DNA of 64,000 nucleotides from Streptomyces violascens (GTDB taxonomy: Bacteria; Actinomycetota; Actinomycetes; Streptomycetales; Streptomycetaceae), in NCBI RefSeq assembly GCF_014649955.1, contig NZ_BMUA01000004.1, forward strand, positions 434,001-498,000. The letters run 5' to 3'. The position numbers were made by a program, and so were the translations under genes. The notes under the pieces were generated by a model, which worked only from the letters and a program-made list of their open reading frames with translations, did not search any database and was not told where the DNA came from. Positions 1 through 9,175 of the stretch are shown in pieces (position 1 is the first letter of the stretch; every line of letters begins with the position of its first letter).

Positions 1-1068
1 GCCCGGGATCGCCGCGACGACCGCGCCGAACTTGGGGCACACGCCGAAGAGCAGCGCGAATCCGGCGGCGGCCCAGTAGGCGGCGGTCGAGTAGACGCGG
101 GTCGCGGCCATGACGCCGATGTTCTCGGAGTACGTGGTGTTCGGCGGGCCGCCCACCGCGGTCGACAGCATGGAGGCGGCGCCGTCGGCGGCGATCGCGG
201 TGCCCAGCTTGTCGTCGAGGTCGGCGCCGGTCATCTCGCCGACGGCCTTGACGTGGCCCGCGTTCTCGGCGACAAGGGCGATGACGACGGGCAGGGCGAC
301 GAGGATCGCCGACCATTCGAAGCTCGGCGCGTGGAAGCTCGGCAGCCCGATCCAGTCGGCCCTGCCCACGCCCGAGAGGTCCAGGCGCCAGTGGTCCACG
401 GCCTCCGCGCCGCCGTGCACCGAGTGGATCTTCCCGAAGACGCGGTCGAGCAGCCAGGAGATGCCGTAGCCGAAGATCAGCCCGAGGAAGATCGCGATCC
501 GGGACCAGAAGCCGCGCAGACAGACCACGGCCAGACCGGTGAACAGCATCACCATCAGCGCCGTCCACTGGTCCTGGGGCCAGTACGTGGAGGCGGTGAC
601 CGGAGCCAGGTTGAAGCCGATCAGCATGACGACGGCGCCCGTGACGATGGGAGGCATCGCGGCATGGATGATCCGCGCGCCGAACCGCGCCACCGCGAGG
701 CCCGCGAAGAACAGCACCACGCCCACCACGAAGACCGCGCCGGTCACGGTGGCGCTGGTGCCTCCCGTGGCCCGGATCGCGGCGGCGACGCCGACGAAGG
801 AGAGCGAGCAGCCGAGGTAGCTGGGCACCCGGCCCTTGGTCGCGAGCAGGAAGATGACCGTCGCGATGCCGGACATCATGATCGCGAGGTTGGGATCGAG
901 GCCCATCAGTACGGGGGCGACGAACGAGGCGCCGAACATCGCGACCACGTGCTGGGCGCCGAGTCCGATGGTGCGCGGCCAGGAGAGCCGTTCGTCGGGG
1001 CGTACGACGGCTCCTGGAGCGGGGGTCCGCCCGTCGCCGTGCAGGGTCCAGCGCACGCCGAGGCGCAT
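1..1068 (-). CDS. Uracil/xanthine permease, NCS2 family (C-terminus beyond window)
   Basis: A polytopic inner-membrane nucleobase:cation symporter of the UraA/xanthine permease family. The visible 356 codons start at an ATG preceded by GGAG. They show the N-terminal family segment QHVVAMFGASFVAPVLMG (about residues 38-55), the loop motif ENAGH near residue 268, and the conserved NTTYSENIG motif near residue 312, which in UraA lines the substrate site. Many hydrophobic segments alternate with short polar loops. The C-terminal part lies outside the window, so length and stop cannot be judged. It is transcribed divergently from the alginate-lyase-family gene. Substrate (uracil, xanthine or uric acid) cannot be decided from this part. 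Confidence 0.93.
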   Translation of the reverse strand, partial: MRLGVRWTLHGDGRTPAPGAVVRPDERLSWPRTIGLGAQHVVAMFGASFVAPVLMGLDPNLAIMMSGIATVIFLLATKGRVPSYLGCSLSFVGVAAAIRATGGTSATVTGAVFVVGVVLFFAGLAVARFGARIIHAAMPPIVTGAVVMLIGFNLAPVTASTYWPQDQWTALMVMLFTGLAVVCLRGFWSRIAIFLGLIFGYGISWLLDRVFGKIHSVHGGAEAVDHWRLDLSGVGRADWIGLPSFHAPSFEWSAILVALPVVIALVAENAGHVKAVGEMTGADLDDKLGTAIAADGAASMLSTAVGGPPNTTYSENIGVMAATRVYSTAAYWAAAGFALLFGVCPKFGAVVAAIPG

Positions 1069-1101
1069 GGGTCGCTCCAGTTCGTCCGTAGGGGTCGGTG
1101 A

Positions 1102-1120
1102 CTCGAAAAGTCTCGAAAAG
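1102..1120. promoter_or_regulatory. Tandem CTCGAAAAG repeat upstream of permease gene
   Basis: Two identical copies of CTCGAAAAG lie at 1102-1110 and 1112-1120, exactly 10 bp apart (one helical turn), some 35-50 nt upstream of the permease ATG on the minus strand. They are followed by an AT-rich patch (AATATTAAT, about 1130-1138), unusual in this GC-rich DNA, that could hold the promoter. Operator function is inference from repeat phasing and position only. Confidence 0.35.
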
Positions 1121-1313
1121 ATCAGGCCAAATATTAATGCCGGATCAAGGGCGCCCATCACCGGAGCGACGGGGCCGAAGGTCCCATCCGTGAATCCGCG
1201 CCCGGGGCATTGTCAGCCGGAAGGGTGGCCTCTACGCTCGCACGGTCTTGTTCGTGAATTGGGTTCATATACATGACCATGCCTCGCGTGTCCCGACTCG
1301 ATGGGAGTGCTCG

Positions 1314-2591
1314 ATGAGCGGAAGACCCCGCCGTGGGCTCGTCGCCGTGCTGTCCTTCGCGGTGGCGTTCGCCTCCGCGCTCGTACCCGCCACCACGTAC
1401 GCCGCCCCGGCCGCCGGCGAAGCGCCCCGCACCGTGGTCCTGGACGGGAAGCGGCTCCAGGACACCAAGCGGCGGCTCGATCAGGGGGACGCCCAACTGC
1501 GTGAAACCGTACGGAAGTTGACGGCCACCGCCGACGGCTGGCTCGCCCAAGGGCCCTGGACCGTCGTCGACAAGCCGAAGCCGGCCCCGGGTGGCGACCC
1601 GCACGACTACCTCAGCCAGGCCCCGTACTGGTGGCCCTCGCAGCCGAAGACCGCCGAGAACCCCTGGGGCTGCCCGTACGTCCAGAAGGACGGCGAGCGC
1701 AATCCCGAGGTCGATTCCGGCACCGACAGGCCCGACCTCGGCAAGGTCTTCAACTCGGTCACCAGCCTCAGTCTGGCCTGGTACTACACCGGCAAGGAGC
1801 AGTACGCCGAGCACGCCTCCGACATCCTGCGCACCTGGTTCCTCGCCCCGGCGACACGGATGAACCCGAACCTGAACCACGGCCAGTTCATCCCCTGCAA
1901 GTACGACGGCCGGGCGATCGGCATCATCGACTTCTCGCAGCAGTACTCCAGCGTTCTCGACGCCGTCGCCATCCTCGACACCGGGGCGCCCGGATGGAAG
2001 GCGAGCGACCACGCCTCAATGCTCGACTGGAACAAGAAGTTCCTGGACTGGGAGGTGAATTCGGCGTTCGGCAAGGAGGAGTCGGCGGCCCAGAACAACC
2101 ACGGCACCTTCCAGGACCTCCAGATCGCCGCCCTCGCCCTCGCCGCCGGAAACAAGGACCTGGCCCGCCGGACCGTCCTCGGCGCCGAGAAGCGGCGGAT
2201 CGACCCGCAGATCGCGGCCGACGGCAGCCAGCCCCAGGAGCTGGACAGGACCCGGAGCTGGCACTACTCGACCTTCGACCTCGTCGCCCACACCCGGCTC
2301 GCCGCCATCGGCGAGCAGGTCGGCGTCGACCTGTGGGCGTATCGGGGACCGCACGGGCAGAGCCTGTTCAAGGCCGTGCGCTATCTGCTGCCCGCCGCCA
2401 CCGGGGCCGTCGCCTGGCCGCATCCGGAGCTGGAGTTCTACCGGTACGCGGCGAGCGACGTCGTCCATGCCGCCGCCGACGCCGGGGACACTGACGCGAG
2501 GGCGGCCGTGCCGAGGCTCCAGGCGCCGCCCGGCGGTGACCTGTGGGCCCTGCGCCCGGCCGCCGAACAGCTCGACTCCATCGCCGGCTGA
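1314..2591 (+). CDS. Secreted alginate lyase family protein
   Basis: Predicted extracellular polysaccharide lyase, 425 aa. The ATG at 1314 follows GGGAGTGCTCG and gives a clean Sec signal peptide (basic MSGRPRRG, hydrophobic core, TTYAAPAAG cleavage region near residue 33). The alginate-lyase domain (PF05426-like) covers roughly residues 75-370. It includes PYWWPS near 105, NNHGTFQDLQ near 260 (Asn-His pair expected at the active site) and TRSWHYSTFD near 315 (Tyr expected to act as base/acid). These assignments come from the family; alginate itself is not proven as substrate and Streptomyces members may cut other uronate polymers. It converges with the MFS gene, with only 19 nt between stop codons. 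Confidence 0.88.
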   Translation: MSGRPRRGLVAVLSFAVAFASALVPATTYAAPAAGEAPRTVVLDGKRLQDTKRRLDQGDAQLRETVRKLTATADGWLAQGPWTVVDKPKPAPGGDPHDYLSQAPYWWPSQPKTAENPWGCPYVQKDGERNPEVDSGTDRPDLGKVFNSVTSLSLAWYYTGKEQYAEHASDILRTWFLAPATRMNPNLNHGQFIPCKYDGRAIGIIDFSQQYSSVLDAVAILDTGAPGWKASDHASMLDWNKKFLDWEVNSAFGKEESAAQNNHGTFQDLQIAALALAAGNKDLARRTVLGAEKRRIDPQIAADGSQPQELDRTRSWHYSTFDLVAHTRLAAIGEQVGVDLWAYRGPHGQSLFKAVRYLLPAATGAVAWPHPELEFYRYAASDVVHAAADAGDTDARAAVPRLQAPPGGDLWALRPAAEQLDSIAG

Positions 2592-2610
2592 CCCCGCGCG
2601 TGGCGCCGGT

Positions 2611-3813
2611 TCAGGCCTGATGGACCGGCGCCGCGTCCGCCGCCTCGCAAGGCCGGGCGCCCGCCCGCAGGACCCGCGCCCCCGCCACCAGGCCGAGCGC
2701 GAGCACGGTCACCAGGCCGAACGACGCCACCAGGGACGTCAGATCGGCGATCCCGCCGATCGCGGACGGGGCGACCAGACCCGAGGTGTACGTGATGGTC
2801 GCGACGCCCGCGATGGCCTGGCTGGGGTTGGGCCCACTACGGGCCGCCGCCGCGAACGCGAGCGGCACCACGACCGCCACGCCCAGGCCCATCAGGCCGA
2901 ACCCGGCCATCGCCACCGCGGCGCCCGGCGCGACCACCACGAGCAGCCCGCCCAGGGTGGCGAGGATGCCTCCACAGCGCACCGTACGCACGGCGCCGAA
3001 GCGGTCCACGCCCGTGTCGCCCACGAGCCGGGCCACGGCCATGGCCAGTGTGAACGCGGTGGTGCAGGCCGCGGCCGTGCCCGCCGAGGTGTCCAGCACG
3101 TCCCGCAGATAGACCGCCGACCAGTCGAGGCTGGCGCCCTCGGCGACCACCGCGCAGAACCCCACCGCGCCGATGACCAGCGCCGATCGGGGCGGCAGCG
3201 CGAACCGGGGCGGCGGCGCCTCCTCGGGGGCGCTGCGCAGATCGAGCACGCCCTGGCAGGCGGCCAGGCCGAGCAGGGTCAGCACGGCGGCGGCCACCAT
3301 GTGGTGCTGCCGCGCGTCGGCCCCCAGGTGCGCGGCCAGCGTCCCGGCCGCCGAGCCGACCAGCGCGCCCACGCTCCACATGCCGTGCAGCGAGGACATG
3401 ATCGAGCGGCCGAGCCGGTTCTCGGTCTCCACGCCGAGCGCGTTCATCGCCACGTCCGCCATGCCCGCGCTCGCGCCGTACGCGAAGAGGACCGCGCACA
3501 GCGTGTAGACGTTCGGGGCGAGCGCGGGCAGCGCCAGGGCAAGCGTCCACAGCGCGAGCAGCCCGCGCAGGGCGCCCCGCGCCCCGAACCGGTGCGTGAT
3601 GGCGCCGGACAGCGGCATCAGCAGGGACGAGCCGATCGCCGGGAAGGCGAGGGCGAGGCCGAGCTGCCCCGCCGAGACCCCGGCGTGCTCCTGGATCCAG
3701 GGGACCCGGGTGGCGAAGTTGCCCGTCACCGCGCCGTGCACACAGAACACCGCGGCGATCGCGATCCGCGCCCGCCTCAACTGCCGTTGATCCAGAGCCG
3801 GTTCGGCTGCCAT
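2611..3813 (-). CDS. MFS transporter, divergent partner of ROK regulator
   Basis: Inner-membrane major facilitator, 400 aa, with about 12 hydrophobic segments. It has the MFS loop 2-3 pattern around ITHRFGARGALRG and an early segment (AVFCVHGAVTGNFATRVPWIQ) reminiscent of YbjJ-type inner-membrane MFS proteins. The ATG at 3813 is preceded by GGGAGGGAA. The gene is divergent from a ROK repressor and the shared 120-bp spacer carries a perfect 7-bp inverted repeat, so repression by the ROK protein is likely. The substrate is unknown; pairing with a ROK regulator suggests a sugar or sugar-derived ligand as inducer, which is inference. Confidence 0.9.
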   Translation of the reverse strand: MAAEPALDQRQLRRARIAIAAVFCVHGAVTGNFATRVPWIQEHAGVSAGQLGLALAFPAIGSSLLMPLSGAITHRFGARGALRGLLALWTLALALPALAPNVYTLCAVLFAYGASAGMADVAMNALGVETENRLGRSIMSSLHGMWSVGALVGSAAGTLAAHLGADARQHHMVAAAVLTLLGLAACQGVLDLRSAPEEAPPPRFALPPRSALVIGAVGFCAVVAEGASLDWSAVYLRDVLDTSAGTAAACTTAFTLAMAVARLVGDTGVDRFGAVRTVRCGGILATLGGLLVVVAPGAAVAMAGFGLMGLGVAVVVPLAFAAAARSGPNPSQAIAGVATITYTSGLVAPSAIGGIADLTSLVASFGLVTVLALGLVAGARVLRAGARPCEAADAAPVHQA

Positions 3814-3863
3814 CGACCCGATTCCCTCCCTCGGGGCGGCCTCCCCGCCGCCGCCCCGTAAAC

Positions 3864-3884
3864 TATCAGGAACCCTGCCTGATA
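3864..3884. promoter_or_regulatory. Palindromic operator TATCAGG-N7-CCTGATA, probable ROK site
   Basis: A perfect inverted repeat, TATCAGG at 3864-3870 and CCTGATA at 3878-3884, sits between the divergent MFS and ROK genes, 50 bp from each start codon. Size and symmetry suit a dimeric winged-helix repressor. Assignment to the adjacent ROK protein is by position. Confidence 0.6.
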
Positions 3885-3933
3885 AATAGAACGGGTCGCA
3901 ACCCGCTTTCGTTGATCTGGAAGGATTCCCGGC

Positions 3934-5073
3934 ATGCCCGCATCCCCGAGCACCGCCCGGGCCATCAACGACCGGCTCGCCCTGCGCCTCCTGCAGGACG
4001 AGGGCCCGTTGACGGCAGGCCAGCTCAAGAACCTCACCGGACTCTCCCGGCCCACCGTCGCCGACCTCGTCGAACGCCTCCGGGGCTCCGGCCTGGTCCA
4101 CGTGGTGGGGGAGTCGGGCGCCGAGCGGCGCGGCCCCAACGCGCGCCTGTACGCGATCGTCGCCGACCGGGCCCATCTCGCGGCCCTGGACGTCCGCACG
4201 CACAGCGTGTCCCTCGTCGTCGCCGATCTGCTGGGGGCGCCGCTGGCCGAGGCGACCCTGCCGATCGAACCGGAGGCCGGCACGGGACCCGCCGTCGAGC
4301 AGGCCGTCGCCCTTCTGGAACGCACTGCCAAGGAGGCGGGCGCCGAGCGGCTGCACAGCGTCGGGATCGGCGCCCCCGGCCTCATCGACCCGGCGAGCGG
4401 CGAACTGCGCGACACCAGCGGGCTGCCCGCCTGGCACCGCGAACTCGTCCGCGTCCTGGCCGGGCGCCTGCCCGCCGCCGTGATCGTCGAGAACGAGACC
4501 AACCTGGCCGCCGTGGCCGAGCAGCGGCTCGGCGCGGCCCGCGGGCAGGACACCTTCGTGCTGCTGTGGCTCGGGCAGGGCATCGGCGCGGCCGTCGTCC
4601 TGGACGGGAAGCTGCGCCGGGGCGCCTCGGGCGGCGCGGGCGAGATCGGATTCATGCCGGTGCCCGGCACCGGCGGCCTGCCGTCCGCGACCGGCTGCGA
4701 CGGCGGCTTCCACGAGCTGGTGCACGCGGGCGCGGTGGCCCGTCTCGCCGCCGCGCACGGGCGGTCCGGCAGCGTGGAGGAGGCCGTACGGGATGCCGAC
4801 GGGCCCTTCCTCGACGTGCTGGCCGAGCGGCTCGCGATCGGGGCGGCGGGCGTCGTCGCGGTCCTCGACCCCGGAGTGATCGTCCTGGGTGGCGAACTGG
4901 GCCATGCGGGCGGGCAGTTGCTCGCCGGCCGCGTTCAGCGCGCCCTGGCCGCCCTGACGCCCCTTGCCACCGAGGTGAGACCGAGTGAACTGGGCGACGG
5001 CGCGGTCCTGAGCGGCGCCCTGCTCACCGCACGGGACGCGGCCCAGGACGACCTGTTCGCACCGAAGGCGTGA
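3934..5073 (+). CDS. ROK family transcriptional regulator
   Basis: Sugar-responsive repressor, 379 aa. The N-terminal winged helix (about residues 10-65, LTAGQLKNLTGLSRPTVADLVERL) is followed by a ROK sugar-kinase-like domain with ENETNLAAVAE and GGAGEIGFMPV. In kinase-type ROK proteins a C-x-C-G-x-x-G-C zinc motif follows this; here only TGCDGGFHEL remains, with one Cys, so the zinc site is degenerate and this is more likely a pure sensor than a kinase. The ATG at 3934 has AAGGA 8 nt upstream. Divergent from the MFS gene over the TATCAGG palindrome, and probably autoregulated there. Confidence 0.93.
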   Translation: MPASPSTARAINDRLALRLLQDEGPLTAGQLKNLTGLSRPTVADLVERLRGSGLVHVVGESGAERRGPNARLYAIVADRAHLAALDVRTHSVSLVVADLLGAPLAEATLPIEPEAGTGPAVEQAVALLERTAKEAGAERLHSVGIGAPGLIDPASGELRDTSGLPAWHRELVRVLAGRLPAAVIVENETNLAAVAEQRLGAARGQDTFVLLWLGQGIGAAVVLDGKLRRGASGGAGEIGFMPVPGTGGLPSATGCDGGFHELVHAGAVARLAAAHGRSGSVEEAVRDADGPFLDVLAERLAIGAAGVVAVLDPGVIVLGGELGHAGGQLLAGRVQRALAALTPLATEVRPSELGDGAVLSGALLTARDAAQDDLFAPKA

Positions 5074-5092
5074 GGTCGCTTCGGGTGTGAAA

Positions 5093-5131
5093 GCCCGACG
5101 GCGGCCAAGGGCCGGGAGACCGCCGCCGGGC
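5093..5131. terminator. Hairpin between convergent ROK and chitinase genes
   Basis: GCCCGACGGCGG (5093-5104) pairs with CCGCCGCCGGGC (5120-5131) with one mismatch, in the gap between the ROK stop (5073) and the chitinase stop (5152). It has no U-tract on either side, as is common for actinobacterial terminators. Probably bidirectional. Confidence 0.5.
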
Positions 5132-5151
5132 GTATGGGTCGGAGAGCCGGA

Positions 5152-7503
5152 TCAGCAGGCGCCGAGGTCCTGCCAGACTCCCCAGTCACCGGTAGTACCC
5201 GGTTCCTCGCCCTTCGTCCACCACTTGGACTTCCAGGTGTGCGACTTGTACGAGACGGTCGTGCCGCCGCCGTACTCCGCACCCGCCGACCAGAGCGGCG
5301 CGGCGCACGTGCCGCCCGAAGGCGTGGGCGACGGCGAAGGGCTTGCCGAGCCCGAAGGCGTCGGGGAGGGCGAGGCGGTCCCCGGATCGCTCACCACAGC
5401 GCCCCGGGTGTGGTCGCCGGCCAGTGCGTAGGTCTTGCCACCGAAGGTCACCGTCCAGTTCGAGGGGGTGGAAACCGGCAGGTAGTAGACGAAGTCGAGG
5501 GTGACGGAGGCGCCCGGAGCCAGTGACTGCCAGCTCGGCAGCTTCAGCGAGACGCGGTTGTAGTCGCCCTTCAGTCCGCCGATGTTGTTCGCCGCGGTGT
5601 GGTCGCTGCGCACGATCGTCGTGCCGAAGCCGGACTGGTCCTTGGCGTTGGCCGGGGCCGAAGTGCCGTAGTCGAACTGGAACTCCGTGCCGCCGGGCAG
5701 CGTCGCCGTGGTGTTGTTGGTGATCGTCACCTTCGGGCTGATCGGGTAGTTGGAGTCGCCGAGCGGGAACTGCCCGAAGTCCACGCCGATGGGGAGCGCC
5801 TGCGTCGGCAGGTCGATGGTGGAGCGCTTGTTGCCGTACGGGGCGGCCGACTTGAACTTGTCGTACATCGCGCCGGTCAGGGTCGAGCCCTGCTCGTACT
5901 GGCCCTTGGCCGCGTTCCACCGGTAGTCGCCCGCGAGCTCCCAGACCATGGTGCCGCCCATGCCCTTGTCGACGACGTAGTCGGCCTTGGTGTTGACGGA
6001 CTGCTCGTCCTCGGTGGACAGGAAGACCTTCTTCTGGTTGTTCCAGAGCCAGGGCGCCACCAGTGTCGCGTCGTACTGGCGGACGTAGCTGCCGGTCAGC
6101 CTGGTGTCGGCGGGCAGGCCGTACTTGCCGACGTAGTCGCCGACGATGCCCTTCTCCAGGTTCTTGGCGTGCCACATCGGGTTGGAACCGGCGGGCGCCT
6201 CCTTGCCGTCCGCGTCCAGGTCGTGCCAGAGGTTGTCGATGCCGACGGCGCCGTCACCACAGGCGGTGAGCCCCGCACCGGCCGGGCATTTCGTCGAAGG
6301 CGCCTTCCCCCACAGCCCGTTGGTGCCGCCCTGCACATTCTGGAATCCGCGGGTGTAGTACGGCAGGCCCATATTGATGCGCCCGGCCGGCAGGGAACCG
6401 CGGAAGTAGTGATAGGCCCAGTCGGCGTTGAGATAGCCGATTCCGCCGTACTGGGAGGTGGAATAGACGCCGGCGGCCGCGAGTTCCGCGTCCTTTCCGT
6501 CGTCGAAGAGCGAGGCGTTCGGGCCGACGTACTGGTTCCAGGCGCCGTGCAAGTCGTACGACATGATGTTGACGTAGTCCAGGTACTGCTGGACCTGGAA
6601 GGTCTCCATGCCGCGCAGCAGATAGCCGGAGGACGGTGCCGCGACCGAAAGGAGATAGTGCCTTCCGTCGGCCGCCCCCGCGCGGTCGAGCTTCTCGCGC
6701 AGCGACTTCATCAGAGCGGCATAGCCCTTGACGAGACCGGCCCGGCGGGCGTTGGAGATCGTCAGGTCGAGCGGGTTGCCCGCGTCCTTCATCGTCGTCG
6801 GGTATTCGTAGTCGATGTCGACGCCGTTGAAGCCGTACTTCTTGATGAAGGCCACCGCCGAGTCGGCGAACGTGTCGACGCCCGCCTGGTTGACGGAGCC
6901 GTCCGCGTTGGTGGCCATGGAATAGAAGCCGCCGGAGTCGACGCGCTTGCCGTCGTCACCGAAATAGCCGCCGGTCTCGGCCCAGCCGCCCACGGAAATA
7001 AGGGTCTTCACATTGGGGTGCTGCTTCTTGAATTTGTTGAGCAGATTGAAGTGGCCCTTGTAGGGGAGCGAGGGGTCCATGTCGGCGCCCGAGACGCCGG
7101 GCCAGGTCATTCCGGTCGCGGCGTTCTTCTCGCTGTCCGTGCCGACGGAGATCTTGTTGTCGGAACCGACGTGCGCGAAGGCGTAGTTGATGTGGGTGAG
7201 CTTGTCCCACGGGATGTCGGAGGCGAGGTAGGCGGGCGTCCCGTCCTGGCCGGTGCGCCAGCCGGTGAAGTAGCCGATCACGCGGCGCTGGTGGTCGCCG
7301 CCCATCTTCTCGCGGCCGTCGGTGTCGTACACCGAGCAGTACGGGACATCGACGCCGGGAGTCTTGTAGAGGCCGTCGGGGCGACAGGCCTCGTTGTCGG
7401 CGGCGGCCTGCGAGACGCCGGTGGACAGCGAGCCGAACAGCAGCCCGGCGACCGCGGTGGCGGTCGTGAGCAGCGCGGCCCGTCTGCGGGTGGGGGAGAG
7501 CAC
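5152..7503 (-). CDS. Secreted GH18 chitinase with C-terminal CBM5/12
   Basis: Extracellular endo-acting chitinase, 783 aa. The GTG at 7503 is chosen because AGGAGG lies 9 nt upstream and because it yields a signal peptide (SPTRRRAAL, hydrophobic stretch, VSQAAA). Order: signal to about 36; GH18 barrel about 60-520 with the DxxDxDxE signature VDIDYEYP, catalytic acid Glu233; a beta-sandwich-like region about 560-690; a Pro/Ser/Thr linker about 705-735; and a CBM5/12-type chitin-binding module at the end, rich in Trp. Upstream lies a direct-repeat chitinase promoter. By position near the rib operon it probably corresponds to S. coelicolor chiI (SCO1444, from memory). Confidence 0.95.
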   Translation of the reverse strand: MLSPTRRRAALLTTATAVAGLLFGSLSTGVSQAAADNEACRPDGLYKTPGVDVPYCSVYDTDGREKMGGDHQRRVIGYFTGWRTGQDGTPAYLASDIPWDKLTHINYAFAHVGSDNKISVGTDSEKNAATGMTWPGVSGADMDPSLPYKGHFNLLNKFKKQHPNVKTLISVGGWAETGGYFGDDGKRVDSGGFYSMATNADGSVNQAGVDTFADSAVAFIKKYGFNGVDIDYEYPTTMKDAGNPLDLTISNARRAGLVKGYAALMKSLREKLDRAGAADGRHYLLSVAAPSSGYLLRGMETFQVQQYLDYVNIMSYDLHGAWNQYVGPNASLFDDGKDAELAAAGVYSTSQYGGIGYLNADWAYHYFRGSLPAGRINMGLPYYTRGFQNVQGGTNGLWGKAPSTKCPAGAGLTACGDGAVGIDNLWHDLDADGKEAPAGSNPMWHAKNLEKGIVGDYVGKYGLPADTRLTGSYVRQYDATLVAPWLWNNQKKVFLSTEDEQSVNTKADYVVDKGMGGTMVWELAGDYRWNAAKGQYEQGSTLTGAMYDKFKSAAPYGNKRSTIDLPTQALPIGVDFGQFPLGDSNYPISPKVTITNNTTATLPGGTEFQFDYGTSAPANAKDQSGFGTTIVRSDHTAANNIGGLKGDYNRVSLKLPSWQSLAPGASVTLDFVYYLPVSTPSNWTVTFGGKTYALAGDHTRGAVVSDPGTASPSPTPSGSASPSPSPTPSGGTCAAPLWSAGAEYGGGTTVSYKSHTWKSKWWTKGEEPGTTGDWGVWQDLGAC

Positions 7504-7609
7504 GAGCAGTTCCTCCTGGGAGGTCGGGCGGAACACAACGAACATGGCGGTGGTCGTGCACGGCCCCGGCGTGCGCACACCGGCGGGCCTCTCCTCGGAG
7601 GTGACGCAG

Positions 7610-7651
7610 AGATTAAAAGGACTAGACCAGTGCGTCAATAGGTATGGACCA
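7610..7651 (-). promoter_or_regulatory. Chitinase promoter with 12-bp direct repeats (site 1)
   Basis: Read on the minus strand: TGGTCCATACCT, 10 nt, then TGGTCTAGTCCT (7618-7629 and 7640-7651). The spacer holds the -35 TTGACG (7633-7638) and 17 nt downstream is the -10 TAATCT (7610-7615). This matches the known Streptomyces chitinase promoter layout, in which TGGTCYAGACCT-like direct repeats overlap a vegetative promoter and mediate chitin induction/glucose repression. The TGGTCTAG half also resembles half of a DasR site (TGGTCTAGACCA). Confidence 0.85.
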
Positions 7652-7792
7652 AAGGGGAAGTCCTGCCCCTGGGGTGCCGCCGGATCCTGGCTGGAGTGCC
7701 GCTCGAATCCGGCCATCCTGTGAGCCAGGCCACATCCCCTCGCTCGCATGGCCTTCGATCAGGCGTGGCACACTGGCCCTGTACCAGCAGCA

Positions 7793-7919
7793 GCGCACTC
7801 CGGGGTCGGTGTAATTCCGAACCGGCGGTAATAGTCCGCGACCCGTCCGCATCCAGCGGCCGGTTGACCAGGTGAAATTCCTGGACCGACGGTGAAAGTC
7901 CGGATGGGAGGCAGTGCGC
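7793..7919 (+). ncRNA. FMN riboswitch (RFN element)
   Basis: The P1 helix is formed by GCGCACT (7793-7799) and AGTGCGC (7913-7919). The conserved RFN core is visible: ACTCCGGGGTCGGTGTAAT at the 5' side, then ACCGGCGGTAATAGTCCGC, CGACGGTGAAAGTCCGGATG and GGGAGGCAGTG at the 3' side. It lies 165 nt before the ribD start, so it should sense FMN in the leader of the riboflavin operon and switch off expression when flavin is plentiful. The stretch 7920-8084 has GC-rich inverted segments that may form the expression platform; I cannot decide between transcriptional and translational control. Confidence 0.95.
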
Positions 7920-8084
7920 GGCGGGCGGACCGTTCCACGGTCGCGCCGGCCGTCTGTTACCGGTCGCCATCCAGGGCACCGGTCTCTTTCGGCCGTGGCG
8001 TGAGCTGTGCGCGATGGTCTTTACCCGCTTTCTGTCGTCATCGACAGGCCCCGGAGTCCGTGCCCGAAGAGGCAGGAGGACCCG

Positions 8085-9173
8085 GTGGCCACCGCAGCCG
8101 ACGCAGACGCCATGCGCCGAGCCATTGAGCTCGCCGCGCGCGGACTCGGCTCCACCAGCCCCAACCCGGTCGTCGGGTGCGTCATCACCGACGCCTCCGG
8201 CGCGGTCGTCGGCGAGGGCTTCCACCAGCGGGCCGGCGGCCCGCACGCCGAGGTCCACGCCCTCGAAGCCGCAGGCGGGCGCGCCCGTGGCGGCACCGCC
8301 TACGTCAGCCTCGAACCCTGCAACCACACCGGCCGCACCGGCCCCTGCGCCCAGGCGCTCATCACGGCCGGCGTCACCCGCGTCTTCTACGCGGTCGGCG
8401 ATCCAAACCCCCAGGCCACCGGCGGCGCCGACACCCTGCGCGCGGCCGGCGTCCACGCCGAGCAGGGCCTCCTCGCCGACGAGGCCGAGGCGGTCAACAC
8501 CGCCTGGCTCACCTCCGTACGGCTCGGCCGCCCGCACGTCACCTGGAAGTACGCGGCGACCCTCGACGGCAGGACCGCCGCCGAGGACGGCACCAGCCGC
8601 TGGATCACCTCCGCCGAAGCGCGCGCCGACGTCCACCGGCTGCGCGCCGAGTCCGACGCCGTGGTCGTGGGCTCCGGCACCGCCCGCACCGACGACCCGC
8701 ACCTCGCCGTCCGCGATATCGAAGGCTCAACCCAGCCCCTGCGGGTGGCGGTCGACACCAACGCCACCGCGGTCAAGCCCGGCGCCCGCATCCTCGACGA
8801 CGCCGCGCCCACCCTGATCGCGGTCGCCGAGGACGCCGACGCGGCCCACCTGCCCGGAGCGGCGGTCCTGCGCCTGCCGCGCACCGCCACCGGTCTGGAC
8901 ATCCCGGCGCTGCTCGCCGCCCTCCACGCGCGCGGCGTGCGCTCCGTACTCCTCGAAGGCGGCCCCACCCTGGCCGGGGCCTTCGTCGCCGCGGGCGCCG
9001 TCGACAAGGTCGTCGGCTACCTCGCGCCCGCCCTGCTCGGCGCCGGGCCCACCGCGCTCGCCGGAGCAGGAATCTCCACCATCACCGAGGCGTTGCGGCT
9101 CGACATCACCGAGACCGTGCGCATCGGCCCCGATCTGCGCATCACTGCCACCCCTCTCGCCAAGGAGCGCTGA
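8085..9173 (+). CDS. ribD: Bifunctional riboflavin deaminase/reductase RibD
   Basis: Carries out steps two and three of riboflavin synthesis: deamination of the pyrimidine, then NADPH-dependent reduction of the ribosyl side chain. 362 aa. The N-terminal cytidine-deaminase-like domain has the zinc motif HAE (about residues 53-55) and EPCNHTGRTGPC (about 76-87). The C-terminal reductase domain (about 150-355) carries KYAATLDGRTA and the GGPTLAGAF segment. The GTG at 8085 has AGGAGG 5 nt upstream; longer in-frame extensions lack a ribosome site. First gene of the FMN-riboswitch operon, 2 nt before ribE. Confidence 0.96.
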   Translation: MATAADADAMRRAIELAARGLGSTSPNPVVGCVITDASGAVVGEGFHQRAGGPHAEVHALEAAGGRARGGTAYVSLEPCNHTGRTGPCAQALITAGVTRVFYAVGDPNPQATGGADTLRAAGVHAEQGLLADEAEAVNTAWLTSVRLGRPHVTWKYAATLDGRTAAEDGTSRWITSAEARADVHRLRAESDAVVVGSGTARTDDPHLAVRDIEGSTQPLRVAVDTNATAVKPGARILDDAAPTLIAVAEDADAAHLPGAAVLRLPRTATGLDIPALLAALHARGVRSVLLEGGPTLAGAFVAAGAVDKVVGYLAPALLGAGPTALAGAGISTITEALRLDITETVRIGPDLRITATPLAKER

Positions 9174-9175
9174 AC

